Assembly: GCA_000444245.1 (NCBI GenBank)
Contig: ATSW01012882.1
Location: forward strand, 1-20,296
Origin: Botryllus schlosseri
Lineage: Eukaryota > Chordata > Ascidiacea > Stolidobranchia > Styelidae
Reading direction: 5' to 3'
Length of the DNA stretch: 20,296 nt
The translations under genes and the position numbers were made by a program. Positions within the stretch are counted from its first letter, which is position 1. The number at the start of each line of letters is the position of its first letter. The notes below the pieces were generated by a model, which saw nothing but the letters and a program-made list of their open reading frames with translations, was not told the origin of the DNA and did not search any database. Positions 11,301 through 17,766 of the stretch are shown piece after piece.

Positions 11301-14300
11301 CGTAATAACATAAGAAATATCGACCATAGTCGTTGAAACATCAAAACAACAACAACAACAAAAACAAAAACAATTTTGAACATGCGAGAAATGTGATTCG
11401 TTTGTTGACCGAATTCTAATTCGCATCAAGAGCGAAGAAATGGACTTGGTCAGAGTATGTTGTTTAAGGTAGCCATGGTGTTTGTCGACTACTATATTTT
11501 CATCCACACCAGGTCAATTTTCTTCATTTTTTTTATTCCGTAGCTGCCGACTTGTAGCACGACCCCCTTCAAGGCTTTTTATAAGACACCGCTTACGCGG
11601 ATGAGATGTCGAGGAGGAGCCTATATAAACCTCCAACACTTAGATAGGAGTTCTGGAGTCAACCTCGGTCGGACTCGAACCCGTAACCCATTGATTTTGC
11701 AGCTGTGGATTTTACCACTACGCTATATCGCCTTGGTCAGTGTATTCATGCATACTGCATAGGTATCGGAATAAAGGTGAAACGGTCGCGAATATATAAC
11801 AAGGATCACCTGACTTAAAATCGTTTCTCGTTCGCTCTTCGCTCTTGCCGTTTCGCATCCAGCTCGAGTGACTCCACTGGTTTCCAAAGTGTTTGTGTTC
11901 GGAGGCACCGAGCTCGTTCGTAAATCTTCCGTTCACTGCGTTCCGAAGTACCCGGTTTATTGATGACACCTGAACAAAATGGTGGCTCGGAGTCAGTGTA
12001 CGTCAGAGCATCGTTAATTCTGCACAAAATTTCTACTCACGCTAGGAACGTTTTCCAAAGTACACACATTGTCTTGCAAGAGGCGATCTCTTATTTCCCA
12101 TGCAAACATTTCTGGATGCTTTTGTTTATATTTAGCAATCGAAGATACGACCGCTGGAGTCGCCACTCGTGGTTTGCTTCCGCCGATGGCGCGCGGTTCA
12201 ATGGTACCTGTTTCGTAGTACCTGGATGCGTAGGAAGGGTAGCCATAATCGGAGATGATGGAACGTGACAAGGTATATCGTCTCTACATAGCGTCAAAAA
12301 ATTTGTGATACCATATCGACAAATCAGATACCGCGGTTATATCTTTTTTCAAACCTATGATTCGGAATGAACAAAATCAAATGTACCTCAGTCGAATACT
12401 CGAGTATCACTCATTATGACATCAGAGCGGTATGAAAGGCGTGGAAAGTTCAAACATGTACCTTTTATGCTACCACAATGAATTTAATGCCTAATCTCAA
12501 TCACAATAAAGATAATATGGGATTTTAGCCCTGTTTACCTGATGGGTAGGCTATACGGCCTGCGGCGAGCTTTTTATTATTCATCTTAATAATATAATTC
12601 CTGTTTTTACGTTACGTTTTTAAGTTATGACTTATGAGGTTATGTTGATACAAATTATTTTTTTAAATCAGAACTACTAAGCATATATATTGAGAAAAAT
12701 CACAGATATTCGTTCTTGATGTGGAGGTGCTGCGACAATCGCAGTTTTGCGGTGGCAGTCGTGACGGAAATGCGACATACAACGGTCGAAAAAACATATG
12801 GCCCAGCAGCAATTAAGCAAGCACGTACCTTGCTAAAATTTTACTAACGCATCCGTTTGACACTTGCAGCAGTCTCGAAATGTCACAAGGTCTGTGACCT
12901 TCATGAGCCAGTTTTACGATCCTCTGTCTCGTATCGCCGGGAAGAGGTCTCCCGTTCACAAATGCACCGCCGAGTTGGTTCACGCCGCTGTGTCCGGTAG
13001 CTTCGCACGACTCTATCAAGTTACAAACGTTTATTAGCGATGCATAATTTACAAACTTGCACCTTGATGTCAAGGGTTGTGAGAATCTTGAACGCGTCGA
13101 AGTTGTCCAGTGACCCACGCGGTGCTTTAGTTGACTTATTTACGGAGTTCTAAGAAATGGTTGCTATAGTTTGTTTGGCGATTATAGCGCAAGTGGTTTT
13201 GTTCGCCAGTAGCCAAATATTATTTTTTTTAGGCATAACATCTGAGAGCCGTTTCTGGGGTTTTTGAGGTTGCTGATTACGAATATCACATTAGTTTTGT
13301 CAGATTGGCTCTATGTCAGAAGATATTTTTACACCTAACAAAGCCCAAAATTACTGTATTTACCCTCAAATATTTCACTTGGTAGCAAGAAATCGCAGTT
13401 TTTTTAAATTTTATACTGCGCATAAATATCTAATTGACTATGAAGAACCCTCATGTCATTCTCAGTCATTCTATCAATATTAACATGACATGATGCAAAA
13501 TATTTGTTTGTCAAAAAAGCAGTTAGTCAAGCCTAAAAATTGTACTTTTGCACAACGGAAATACATATTCTCCTGCATCAAATGGCCATTCTACCAAAAT
13601 TAAAGAGGAGTATAAGACTACAAAATTTGTCCTTGAAAGGCTTAACTACAATAATCCTATACGTCTCATTTCTTTTGACTGGTAAATGGATAATTTTCCG
13701 CTGAGTCAAGAAAGTGGGTATACCTAGTAACCCTAATAAACGAGAAGCTTAAATCTGGTATCTGGTATATTCGAATATTGATGAAAGATTCCAATTTCAC
13801 ATTAGAAAGGAGCTCACTGCATGTATTTTCTCCTAAGATGTAGTATATAAAACTTTTTAGATGATCACAAAGCACCCAACTACAAACAGTTGGTCCGAAA
13901 ATTCGTATCTGCATATCGAAAACTTGAGCACAAACATGAGCATAAAAGTGCACTTCCTGTTAAGTCTTCTGGATATATTTCCCGAACATCTTGTTGATTA
14001 GCTAGGGGAGAGGTTCTACCAAAACATCAGAACAACAAAAGAAAGATATCGGGGCAGATGGGATGAACAATTGAACATATTATGTCAGACCATTGCCGGA
14101 ACCTTTCGAGAAACTGCACTGAATAGCTTACAGGCGAAAATCATACAAAAAACAATTGTAAATTAAAATATATCAATAAAATATTCCAACTGCTTATTTC
14201 AAGTTTACAATAGGTGGTTGACGTAAAACTGATTGAATTAATGCCACGTTATTTGAGTGTCAAAGTAAATACTCATATACATGACTGGAGTTTATTTATG

Positions 14301-17300
14301 CACATGATATCCGTGAAAGTCTGTAACTATGATAAATCTATTACCCCTAAATATAGTGCTGTTGCTGTATTTGATTTAAAATAGTCTTCTATGTGTAAAA
14401 ATAACAAGTAGATTGAATTTCTAGACTTCATAGCACGACTGAGCCGATTTTATATCTAATCATTAACGCGAAAATGGGAGATTTTGGTCAAAATAGCCCC
14501 ATTGGTTATCTCCACAACAAGAACCAATTTGAAAAAACTAAGGTCGTATTCGGAATCAGTGCCCTTCAGAACCCCCAAAACCATTCTTACTTTGTCTGCC
14601 TAAAAATATGTGTTGGCCGGTGTTATCTAGGGGGTGGGCATTACAATACAGAATTTACACTCAAGCATATAGTTTTGTAGCGAAGTTATGATGGTAGATG
14701 TGTTTCGGTATGGACGATTTTTCAACCGATGAATCAACACATCTATGGAAAGGGCTGGTGATGATTTCTCCAATTGCCTCATCTTGAGAGGCATGGCAGA
14801 AAATGAGACACGCTTCGGAGTTCGACAAGCTTGAAAATTAGATAGCAGTTATTATTGTAAATAATGCAACAGGTAAAGCCGGTCACAAATGTAGGATTTT
14901 TCAGCAGTTTATATTAGAGGTTGCTTCGAAGTCAGCCGCGTGATTGCCGATTTCCTTTCCGCACTTTTTAACATGAATAATATTCGGCAACACATTATAG
15001 GATAACATTCTGTCAGTTTGTTTTGCCGCGGAGGTAATTCTTCAAAAAGTCTGACTCGTGACATATAAATAAACTCAGTCCCACCCACACTATCCGCTGG
15101 ATAGAAAGATTAGTTTTTACCGACGGAGATTTACGAGAAATAATTCGGGAGGCGAATTAATTTTAATCCCGCATATATCAATTGTCACCCACAGTGAACT
15201 CATAATAGGAACATAAGTATTTTGCGTCACTCCGAGCCGAATCCCGCGATAGGACGGATAATCAATTCCATGTCCCCGAGACTGCTGATGAGAAATCTGC
15301 CGCCGATGAAAAGCATTACAGTGCGCGTGTTTTGCCAATTGTTTCGCACAGGTCGTGATAGTTAATTTCATTTTATTCAAGTTATTCCCATGAGAAAGCG
15401 CCCTAAAAGCAACGAGTCTGTACTTTGTCGATAATGATGCAACAAAATATACATCGTAACAAAACGTTGGATTTTACGAATACACACTCTCTTACGATGA
15501 TCCATCTGTATTGATCACGACTCGCTGTGTCAAAGAACAACCGTGGCAATGGTCTCCGGCTATTATGTTGCATGACCACAACACGCACACACGAAACAAC
15601 AAATTGACTGAGAGCCTTTCTATAACAGCAATAACGGATAAAATGATCATGAAATGCCATTTCATTAAAAGACAGAATTGTCGCGAAGTTTGAGTAGTAA
15701 CAATTGTAAATATTATATCCAACTCAAAGTTGCACGCTGTATCTGGTGGTAAAAGAGGCAGTGTTTTACTCTGGCACTATGGTGGATCATTCTCATGCCA
15801 ATCGCAAAGTCCATGTCTCAGTATGAAAATCCATGAACCTCAACGTACAACAAAAGAACAAAGATGACAAATACAGTGTCCGTCTTATAGGACACAAACA
15901 AATGTTACTGACGCCGTGTTCAATAAAATTGACTTACATAGGCTACTCACTTTGCTTTTCCAGTTAATTAGTAGGCTACACTCGATAGGGATTGATGTGG
16001 TGTAGTGTATATGTGGTTTTATGAGACAAGTAAGCTCTGCAAGCGCACTGGCCGCCCGCAATGCAATAGAGCTAAGATCTTAATACTTTCTCACGTATCT
16101 TAAAGAAAAAGTGTAATGCGAATTTTAAATGCAAATCCTATTACATGGTGGCCATAATTGATGATACAGTACAGAATTGCTTAGAGCGAAACACTCTGGT
16201 AACGGTGTATTACCACATGTAACAGAATGTATCGAAAACCGTAGCGAAGTTGCATTGAAGTACAAATGACCTAACAAGCAAATTGAAATTGATCCGTATC
16301 CTGTCTGAAAAACCCATAGGGATTTTATGAACAGACTCGGCTATGGCTGATTAGTAATTTATTCTTACCATCCTTCGAAGTATAAGCGACAAAGCACAAG
16401 TATTGTAAATCATTATCGCGGGTTCAATCTCCGACGCAAATTGCTTGGCAATTGTTGCTTTATTGCAGGGGATCAATTACATCAAAGCTTGTCAATTAGC
16501 TTGACGGCATATAGACCTCAAAGCTTGTAATGTAAGTAGAGCCGCCATTTCTTATTGCAGTTGGCTTTGGACTAGCCCCTGTTTTGAGTCTATATATCCG
16601 ACATGTATTTGGAAAACGAAAACAATATTCTCAGTAAAACGTAAAGTCTCCTTCATTATTCAAATTCCATTTCGATAGATATATGCTACCTATATTCGAT
16701 ATTTTAAAAAACACTTATCAATCGATGAAATATATATTTACATGAGATTCTAATTCATTGGCAGTCGACGGTTAAATGTAATACGACCAGAATACTAGAT
16801 ATATTCAAGAGGTTCTGAAAATCAGAATATAAATGGTCTGTTCGGCACTGCTTAGCGTCTGCCATGTCAGGTCGCAAATCGTCTGTGCACCCATTGCATA
16901 AACATAAATCTACGTTGGTCTATTCTATGACGATCGCATACGCAATGGTTAAGTATTTGAAACTGGAAAATATATATAAATGGTAAATCCGTATAATTTT
17001 GAAATGGAACACATGTAAACATTATAATATATATAATCATGCATTAAATATTAGAGATTAGCCTATGAGTGAAAGCATATTATCGCGCCTAAGAATTAAC
17101 TGGTAAATACTCAGTTTGGTCTTACCTCCCGCGGCGTTACATTTGTTATCCGTTTTTGCATTACACAATAATATATTGGACTATAGTTCAGACAGGACGT
17201 TATAATAGTTAATTACGATAAACTAAATATAGCATCGTCGATGAACTGAACATACAAATACCATGACAAATAATAGGAAACAAATGGCTCACCTTTGTTT

Positions 17301-17401
17301 GAGATACCGTATAAGGCAACTGCAGATGAATACGGAACTTGGTACGATGAAATGTGAGGTGGCATAACAGACTCCTGATTGTATCCTTGATGAGTAGCCA
17401 T
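2301..17401 (-). CDS. Pax6-like paired-box/homeobox transcription factor (Pax4/6 class), nine-exon model
   Basis: Sequence-specific nuclear transcription factor; in bilaterians this family acts in eye, anterior neural and endocrine development. The model joins 17401-17293, 13012-12829, 12221-12041, 11969-11810, 5879-5757, 5012-4930, 4128-3936, 2736-2458 and 2347-2301, giving 452 residues against 422 recalled for human PAX6. The paired domain spans about residues 43-170 and contains [13 protein letters not shown] plus Gln and Asn in [12 protein letters not shown], which separate Pax6 from Pax1/9, 2/5/8 and 3/7. No octapeptide is seen, as expected for Pax6. The homeodomain spans 235-294 with Ser50, Trp48, Phe49 and Asn51 present. 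Paired domain identity to vertebrate Pax6 is roughly 79%, counted against remembered sequence. Exons 2 to 7 are firm; exons 1, 8 and 9 rest on splice sites and phase. A divergent Pax4/6 paralogue is the main alternative to a direct Pax6 orthologue. Confidence 0.85.
2458..2736 (-). CDS. Pax gene, coding exon 8 (Tyr/Asn/Ser/Gln-rich C-terminal tail)
   Basis: Open over 279 bases. The acceptor ends CTTATTTTTAG and the donor is ATTG|GTGAGC. The exon adds residues 345-437, including [18 protein letters not shown] and [10 protein letters not shown]. The composition, rich in Tyr, Asn, Ser, Gln and Pro, suits the Pro/Ser/Thr-rich activation region that follows the homeodomain in Pax6, but I see no residue-level similarity to vertebrate Pax6. 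It joins exon 7 in phase 1, giving Glu345. The Gly-Tyr-Tyr-Tyr cluster and several Cys residues are unusual for this region. Confidence 0.65.
2864..3433. repeat. long fold-back (inverted-repeat) element in Pax intron 7
   Basis: Two arms of about 270 bp face each other around a loop of roughly 25 bp (about 3136-3162). The left arm begins TAACTAACCTAAGGATGTAT and the right arm, reverse-complemented, begins TAACTAACCTATGGATAGAT. Both go on with GCAACACCCGTCGTCACGCT, CTGCTCAGCAATCTGAACGC, GCTGACGACTCGAGCGCTCA and, near the loop, GGCAATGGAACC. Pairing extends to CAATCGCA beside the loop. No coding capacity is seen and no clear target duplication was found, so the superfamily is undetermined. Transcribed from either strand, it would form a long imperfect hairpin. 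Confidence 0.85.
3434..3935. other. remainder of Pax intron 7, unassigned
   Basis: No exon or element is recognised. The perfect palindrome TGACGTCA (a CRE-type CREB/ATF site) lies at 3480-3487. It may be regulatory, but one 8-mer is weak evidence. Confidence 0.4.
3936..4128 (-). CDS. Pax gene, coding exon 7 (homeodomain helix 3 and start of C-terminal tail)
   Basis: The exon starts at the classical homeobox intron position between residues 46 and 47, with acceptor CATATAACAG before GTTTGG. It encodes [15 protein letters not shown], the recognition helix with Ser50 (paired class) and Asn51. Position 56 is Val (GTT) where Pax6 has Trp. The following residues, from [12 protein letters not shown] to the Tyr/Ser/Gly-rich [15 protein letters not shown], do not match vertebrate Pax6. 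The donor CCTACAG|GTAGGC leaves a phase 1 end that fits exon 8. Confidence 0.92.
4129..4929. other. Pax intron 6
   Basis: An 801-bp intron inside the homeobox. Apart from a transposon-end-like stretch at 4563-4609 I see no element or exon. Confidence 0.55.
4563..4609. mobile_element. hAT-like terminal fragment
   Basis: The stretch CAGGGGTTCCTAACCTGGGG, followed by GTCCATG and GGGGGTCC, resembles a common class of hAT termini. A possible opposite end is the reverse complement of about 4850-4891 (CAGGCTGAAGTTCTTAAAC), but no 8-bp target duplication supports pairing the two. It is treated as a fragment. Confidence 0.4.
4930..5012 (-). CDS. Pax gene, coding exon 6 (homeodomain helices 1-2)
   Basis: Exactly 83 bp, the length I recall for the equivalent human PAX6 exon. 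Acceptor CATTGCAG, donor ACAG|GTAAAC. It encodes [20 protein letters not shown] and on to LAETRVQ, aligning with [20 protein letters not shown] of Pax6. The first codon is split (G from exon 5 plus AA, Glu253). The exon ends at Gln46 of the homeodomain, an intron position shared by many homeobox genes. Confidence 0.95.
5013..5756. other. Pax intron 5
   Basis: A 744-bp intron. Short open frames here, including one just upstream of the exon 6 acceptor, match no known domain. No repeat or RNA gene is seen. Confidence 0.55.
5757..5879 (-). CDS. Pax gene, coding exon 5 (basic linker and homeodomain N-terminus)
   Basis: It encodes an acidic/basic linker ([19 protein letters not shown]) followed by [20 protein letters not shown], matching [20 protein letters not shown] of Pax6, the N-terminal arm and helix 1 of the homeodomain. 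The donor is CGAG|GTGAGA. In the homeodomain frame stop codons lie just upstream, so the exon cannot start before the acceptor ending CATCCAAAAG at 5880. That acceptor gives phase 1, matching exon 4. It has a poor pyrimidine tract, so a start a few bases further in remains possible. Confidence 0.88.
7012..7103. repeat. 46-bp tandem duplication (two copies)
   Basis: Copy 1 (7012-7057) and copy 2 (7058-7103) both run GGGGTG, GAACTAGTTTTAAGG, TCCAT, AATGATTA. They are the same length and differ at only a few positions. A recent slippage or unequal-exchange duplication inside the intron; no function is evident. Confidence 0.85.
7268..7342. repeat. cluster of TCCTCCT-type repeats
   Basis: Four copies of CCTCCT occur, with the forms ACCTCCTTTAGGAGG, GTCCTCCTTATTCGG, GTCCTCCTTAATG and GTCCTCCTGTACAG. 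Repeats of this kind often lie just inside hAT ends; compare GTCCTTATTT in element C at the left of the window. No matching terminus or target duplication was found here. Confidence 0.4.
7419..7540 (-). repeat. partial SINE copy (body and tail only)
   Basis: Shares with the complete SINE at 11459-11731 the blocks GTGTTTGTCGACTACTAT, CAGGTCAATTT, CGACTTGTAG, GGCTTTTTATAAGAC and CGGATGAGATG, in the same order and orientation. The tRNA-like head is missing or too decayed to recognise; sequence beyond 7540 does not align. It is best read as a 5'-truncated, older copy. Confidence 0.7.
8746..8885. repeat. dispersed repeat family D, copy 1
   Basis: Begins GGGTTGCATTCAAGAAAATC, continues with AACAAACATGTTCAAAACAA and GGCCCT, and ends with CCATGACGCC, the palindrome TGTGACGTCACA and GATTGACATTGA. 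The copy at 10523-10661 has the same order of blocks. No coding capacity is seen. Probably a short non-autonomous DNA transposon or fragment; the superfamily is not determined. Confidence 0.65.
10523..10661. repeat. dispersed repeat family D, copy 2
   Basis: Matches the repeat at 8746-8885 block by block: GGTTGCATTTAA, TCAAACATGTTTAAAACAAGG, a run of Ts, CCATGACATCAAGAAT, TTACGTCATAGTGGATTGACA. An AT-rich stretch at 10880-10945 (GTTTAAAACATGTTTTAAAC, ending GTTGTTTTAAAACCC) may be the inverted far end of this copy, making it about 420 bp. Confidence 0.65.
10880..10945. repeat. possible inverted far end of repeat D copy 2
   Basis: Reverse-complemented it reads GGGTTTTAAAACAACATTTA and then TTTAAAACATGTTTTAAAC, similar in character to the start of repeat D. 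The resemblance is partly compositional, so the pairing is tentative. Confidence 0.35.
11345..11373. repeat. (CAA)n / (CAAAAA)n microsatellite
   Basis: A short run of CAA units passing into CAAAAA units, an ordinary simple repeat within intron 4. Confidence 0.85.
11459..11731 (-). mobile_element. tRNA-derived SINE, complete, tRNA-Cys-like head
   Basis: On the minus strand the head begins at 11731 with GGCGATATAGCGTAGTGG. It contains an A box (TAGCGTAGTGG) and a perfect B box (GGTTCGAGTCC), the internal RNA polymerase III promoter. The region CTGCAAAATCAA resembles the anticodon arm of tRNA-Cys(GCA). The body includes CATCTCATCCGCGTAAGCGG, CTTATAAAAAGCC and CTACAAGTCGGCAG, with a tail end of GTCGACAAACACCATGG. 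Flanking direct repeats of 14 bp with one mismatch (CTTGGTCAGAGTAT at 11445-11458, CTTGGTCAGTGTAT at 11732-11745) show LINE-type target-primed insertion. A second copy of the body lies at 7419-7540. Confidence 0.85.
11810..11969 (-). CDS. Pax gene, coding exon 4 (end of paired domain and linker)
   Basis: Acceptor CCATTTTGTTCAG, donor TCAG|GTGATC. It opens with [10 protein letters not shown], the last helix of the paired domain RED subdomain and identical to Pax6. A linker follows ([20 protein letters not shown] and on to NDFKS) rich in charged residues, Asn and Ser, with no match to the vertebrate linker that I can recall. Only 71 bp of intron separates it from exon 3, against 5.9 kb on its other side. 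Confidence 0.93.
12041..12221 (-). CDS. Pax gene, coding exon 3 (paired domain, linker and RED subdomain)
   Basis: Acceptor TACGCATCCAG, donor AGC|GTGAGT. It encodes [20 protein letters not shown], then [20 protein letters not shown] and [20 protein letters not shown]. The stretch [13 protein letters not shown] is Pax6-like; Pax2/5/8 and Pax3/7 carry GVIGGSKPKVATP or [14 protein letters not shown]. The exon starts just after KIL-x-R as in Pax6. It ends after PS in phase 0 and joins VSSINRV directly. Confidence 0.96.
12222..12828. other. Pax intron 2 within the paired box
   Basis: A 607-bp intron where the alternative exon 5a lies in vertebrate Pax6. I see no convincing 5a-like exon, no repeat and no RNA gene. 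Confidence 0.55.
12829..13012 (-). CDS. Pax gene, coding exon 2 (paired domain, PAI subdomain)
   Basis: Encodes [40 protein letters not shown] and [16 protein letters not shown], the N-terminal PAI subdomain. Gln and Asn in LQVSNG match the Pax6-specific residues at paired positions 44 and 47; position 42 is Leu rather than Ile. The donor is GCAAG|GTACGT. The start is less sure: the acceptor AACTTGATAG puts it at 13012, while GTGCGAAG would put it at 13000. Both keep the phase required by exon 1 and differ by four residues. Confidence 0.95.
13223..13345 (+). repeat. diverged dispersed repeat E, copy 1
   Basis: Contains TTTTTTAGGCATAACA, GTTTCTGGGGTTTTTGAGG, CTGATTACGAATATCACATTAG and TTGTCAGATTGG. 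The reverse complement of 14505-14615 has the same blocks in the same order. The two are diverged, perhaps two thirds identical by eye, and no protein is encoded. Confidence 0.55.
14505..14615 (-). repeat. diverged dispersed repeat E, copy 2 (inverted)
   Basis: Reverse-complemented it reads TTTTTAGGCAGACA, GGTTTTGGGGGTTCTGAAGG, CTGATTCCGAATACGACCTTAG and TTTTTCAAATTGG, matching the copy at 13223-13345. The two could be the ends of one 1.4-kb element or independent insertions of an old family. Confidence 0.55.
17293..17401 (-). CDS. Pax gene, probable first coding exon
   Basis: ATG at 17401 opens a frame encoding [20 protein letters not shown], then [15 protein letters not shown], to a strong donor AACAAAG|GTGAGC. 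The phase 1 end fits the paired-box exon exactly (G plus AG, Glu37). An in-frame TAG 18-20 bases upstream of the ATG rules out a longer frame without further splicing. The Tyr/Ser/Pro/Gln-rich make-up resembles the C-terminal tail of the same protein. Vertebrate Pax6 has only a few residues before the paired domain, so this 36-residue extension is not supported by homology. Confidence 0.6.
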
Positions 17402-17405
17402 GCAA

Positions 17406-17471
17406 TTAGATATTACCTAATGTCTGTCTAATGCTCGTATATACGAATTCCGTGGATTTCTTGTTATCCAT
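17406..17471 (-). CDS. possible upstream ORF before the Pax start codon
   Basis: A 21-codon frame, MDNKKSTEFVYTSIRQTLGN and Ile then TAA, ends four bases before the proposed Pax ATG. If the 5' leader includes this stretch it could limit or permit reinitiation at the main start. A splice acceptor within it (ACATTAG) would remove it from the mRNA. Confidence 0.25.
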   Translation of the reverse strand: MDNKKSTEFVYTSIRQTLGNI

Positions 17472-17586
17472 GTCACAACTGAAACAAGATGTTCAGTATC
17501 AACATTTCGTGACCCTGCATCGACGACGAAGTCAGACTGCTGCTTCTTGCTAGCACCGACCCGTCGATGAAAATCTCGGCGACAAA

Positions 17587-17766
17587 ATGGCGGAACAGTG
17601 GGATGATGTAAGCAACATAGGCAATAGGCGTAGACCTATTCTGTCACTGCATGCTCCGTGCGCACCTAAGCCCCGCATCTGTATATGGCATTTTCTCCTC
17701 GATTTCCTCGGGCTAGCCAACATTATAAGCAATATTTTACAGATGAGCTGTGCTGTACCTGCGTAA
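17587..17766 (+). CDS. possible divergent small ORF or first exon
   Basis: ATG in the context CAAAATGGCGGA, a good start context that also matches the YY1 site AAnATGGCGG seen at many housekeeping-gene starts. It opens a 59-codon frame beginning MAEQWDD. Right after the seventh codon lies a donor-like GTAAGC, so the true product may be MAEQWDD spliced to exons not identified here. It points away from the Pax ATG, 186 bases apart, which suggests a shared promoter region. No homology is recognised. Confidence 0.25.
   Translation: MAEQWDDVSNIGNRRRPILSLHAPCAPKPRICIWHFLLDFLGLANIISNILQMSCAVPA

Larger units (their letters stand above)
5880..11809. other. Pax intron 4 (between paired-domain and homeodomain exons)
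   Basis: A 5.9-kb intron. Repeats within it are listed separately (7012-7103, 7268-7342, 7419-7540, 8746-8885, 10523-10661, 10880-10945, 11345-11373, 11459-11731). The stretches 5880-7011, 7541-8745, 8886-10522 and 10946-11344 hold no exon, RNA gene or element I can support. An extra small Pax exon or intronic enhancers could lie here; large intronic enhancers are typical of Pax6 loci, but nothing in the sequence proves one. Confidence 0.55.
13013..17292. other. Pax intron 1
   Basis: A 4.3-kb intron between the probable first coding exon and the paired box. Outside the inverted repeat pair at 13223-13345 and 14505-14615 I find no exon, RNA gene or transposon end that I can support. It is AT-rich throughout. 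Confidence 0.5.

Noticed and set aside
13666-13953. 95-codon minus-strand open frame in Pax intron 1
   Set aside because: No domain is recognised, its first codon has no supporting context, and it lies in AT-rich intron. Chance is the simplest reading.
16340-16435. tRNA-like region with TGGCTGATTAGT and GGGTTCAATCTCC
   Set aside because: Both boxes deviate from consensus and the stems do not pair; no tRNA gene or SINE can be supported.
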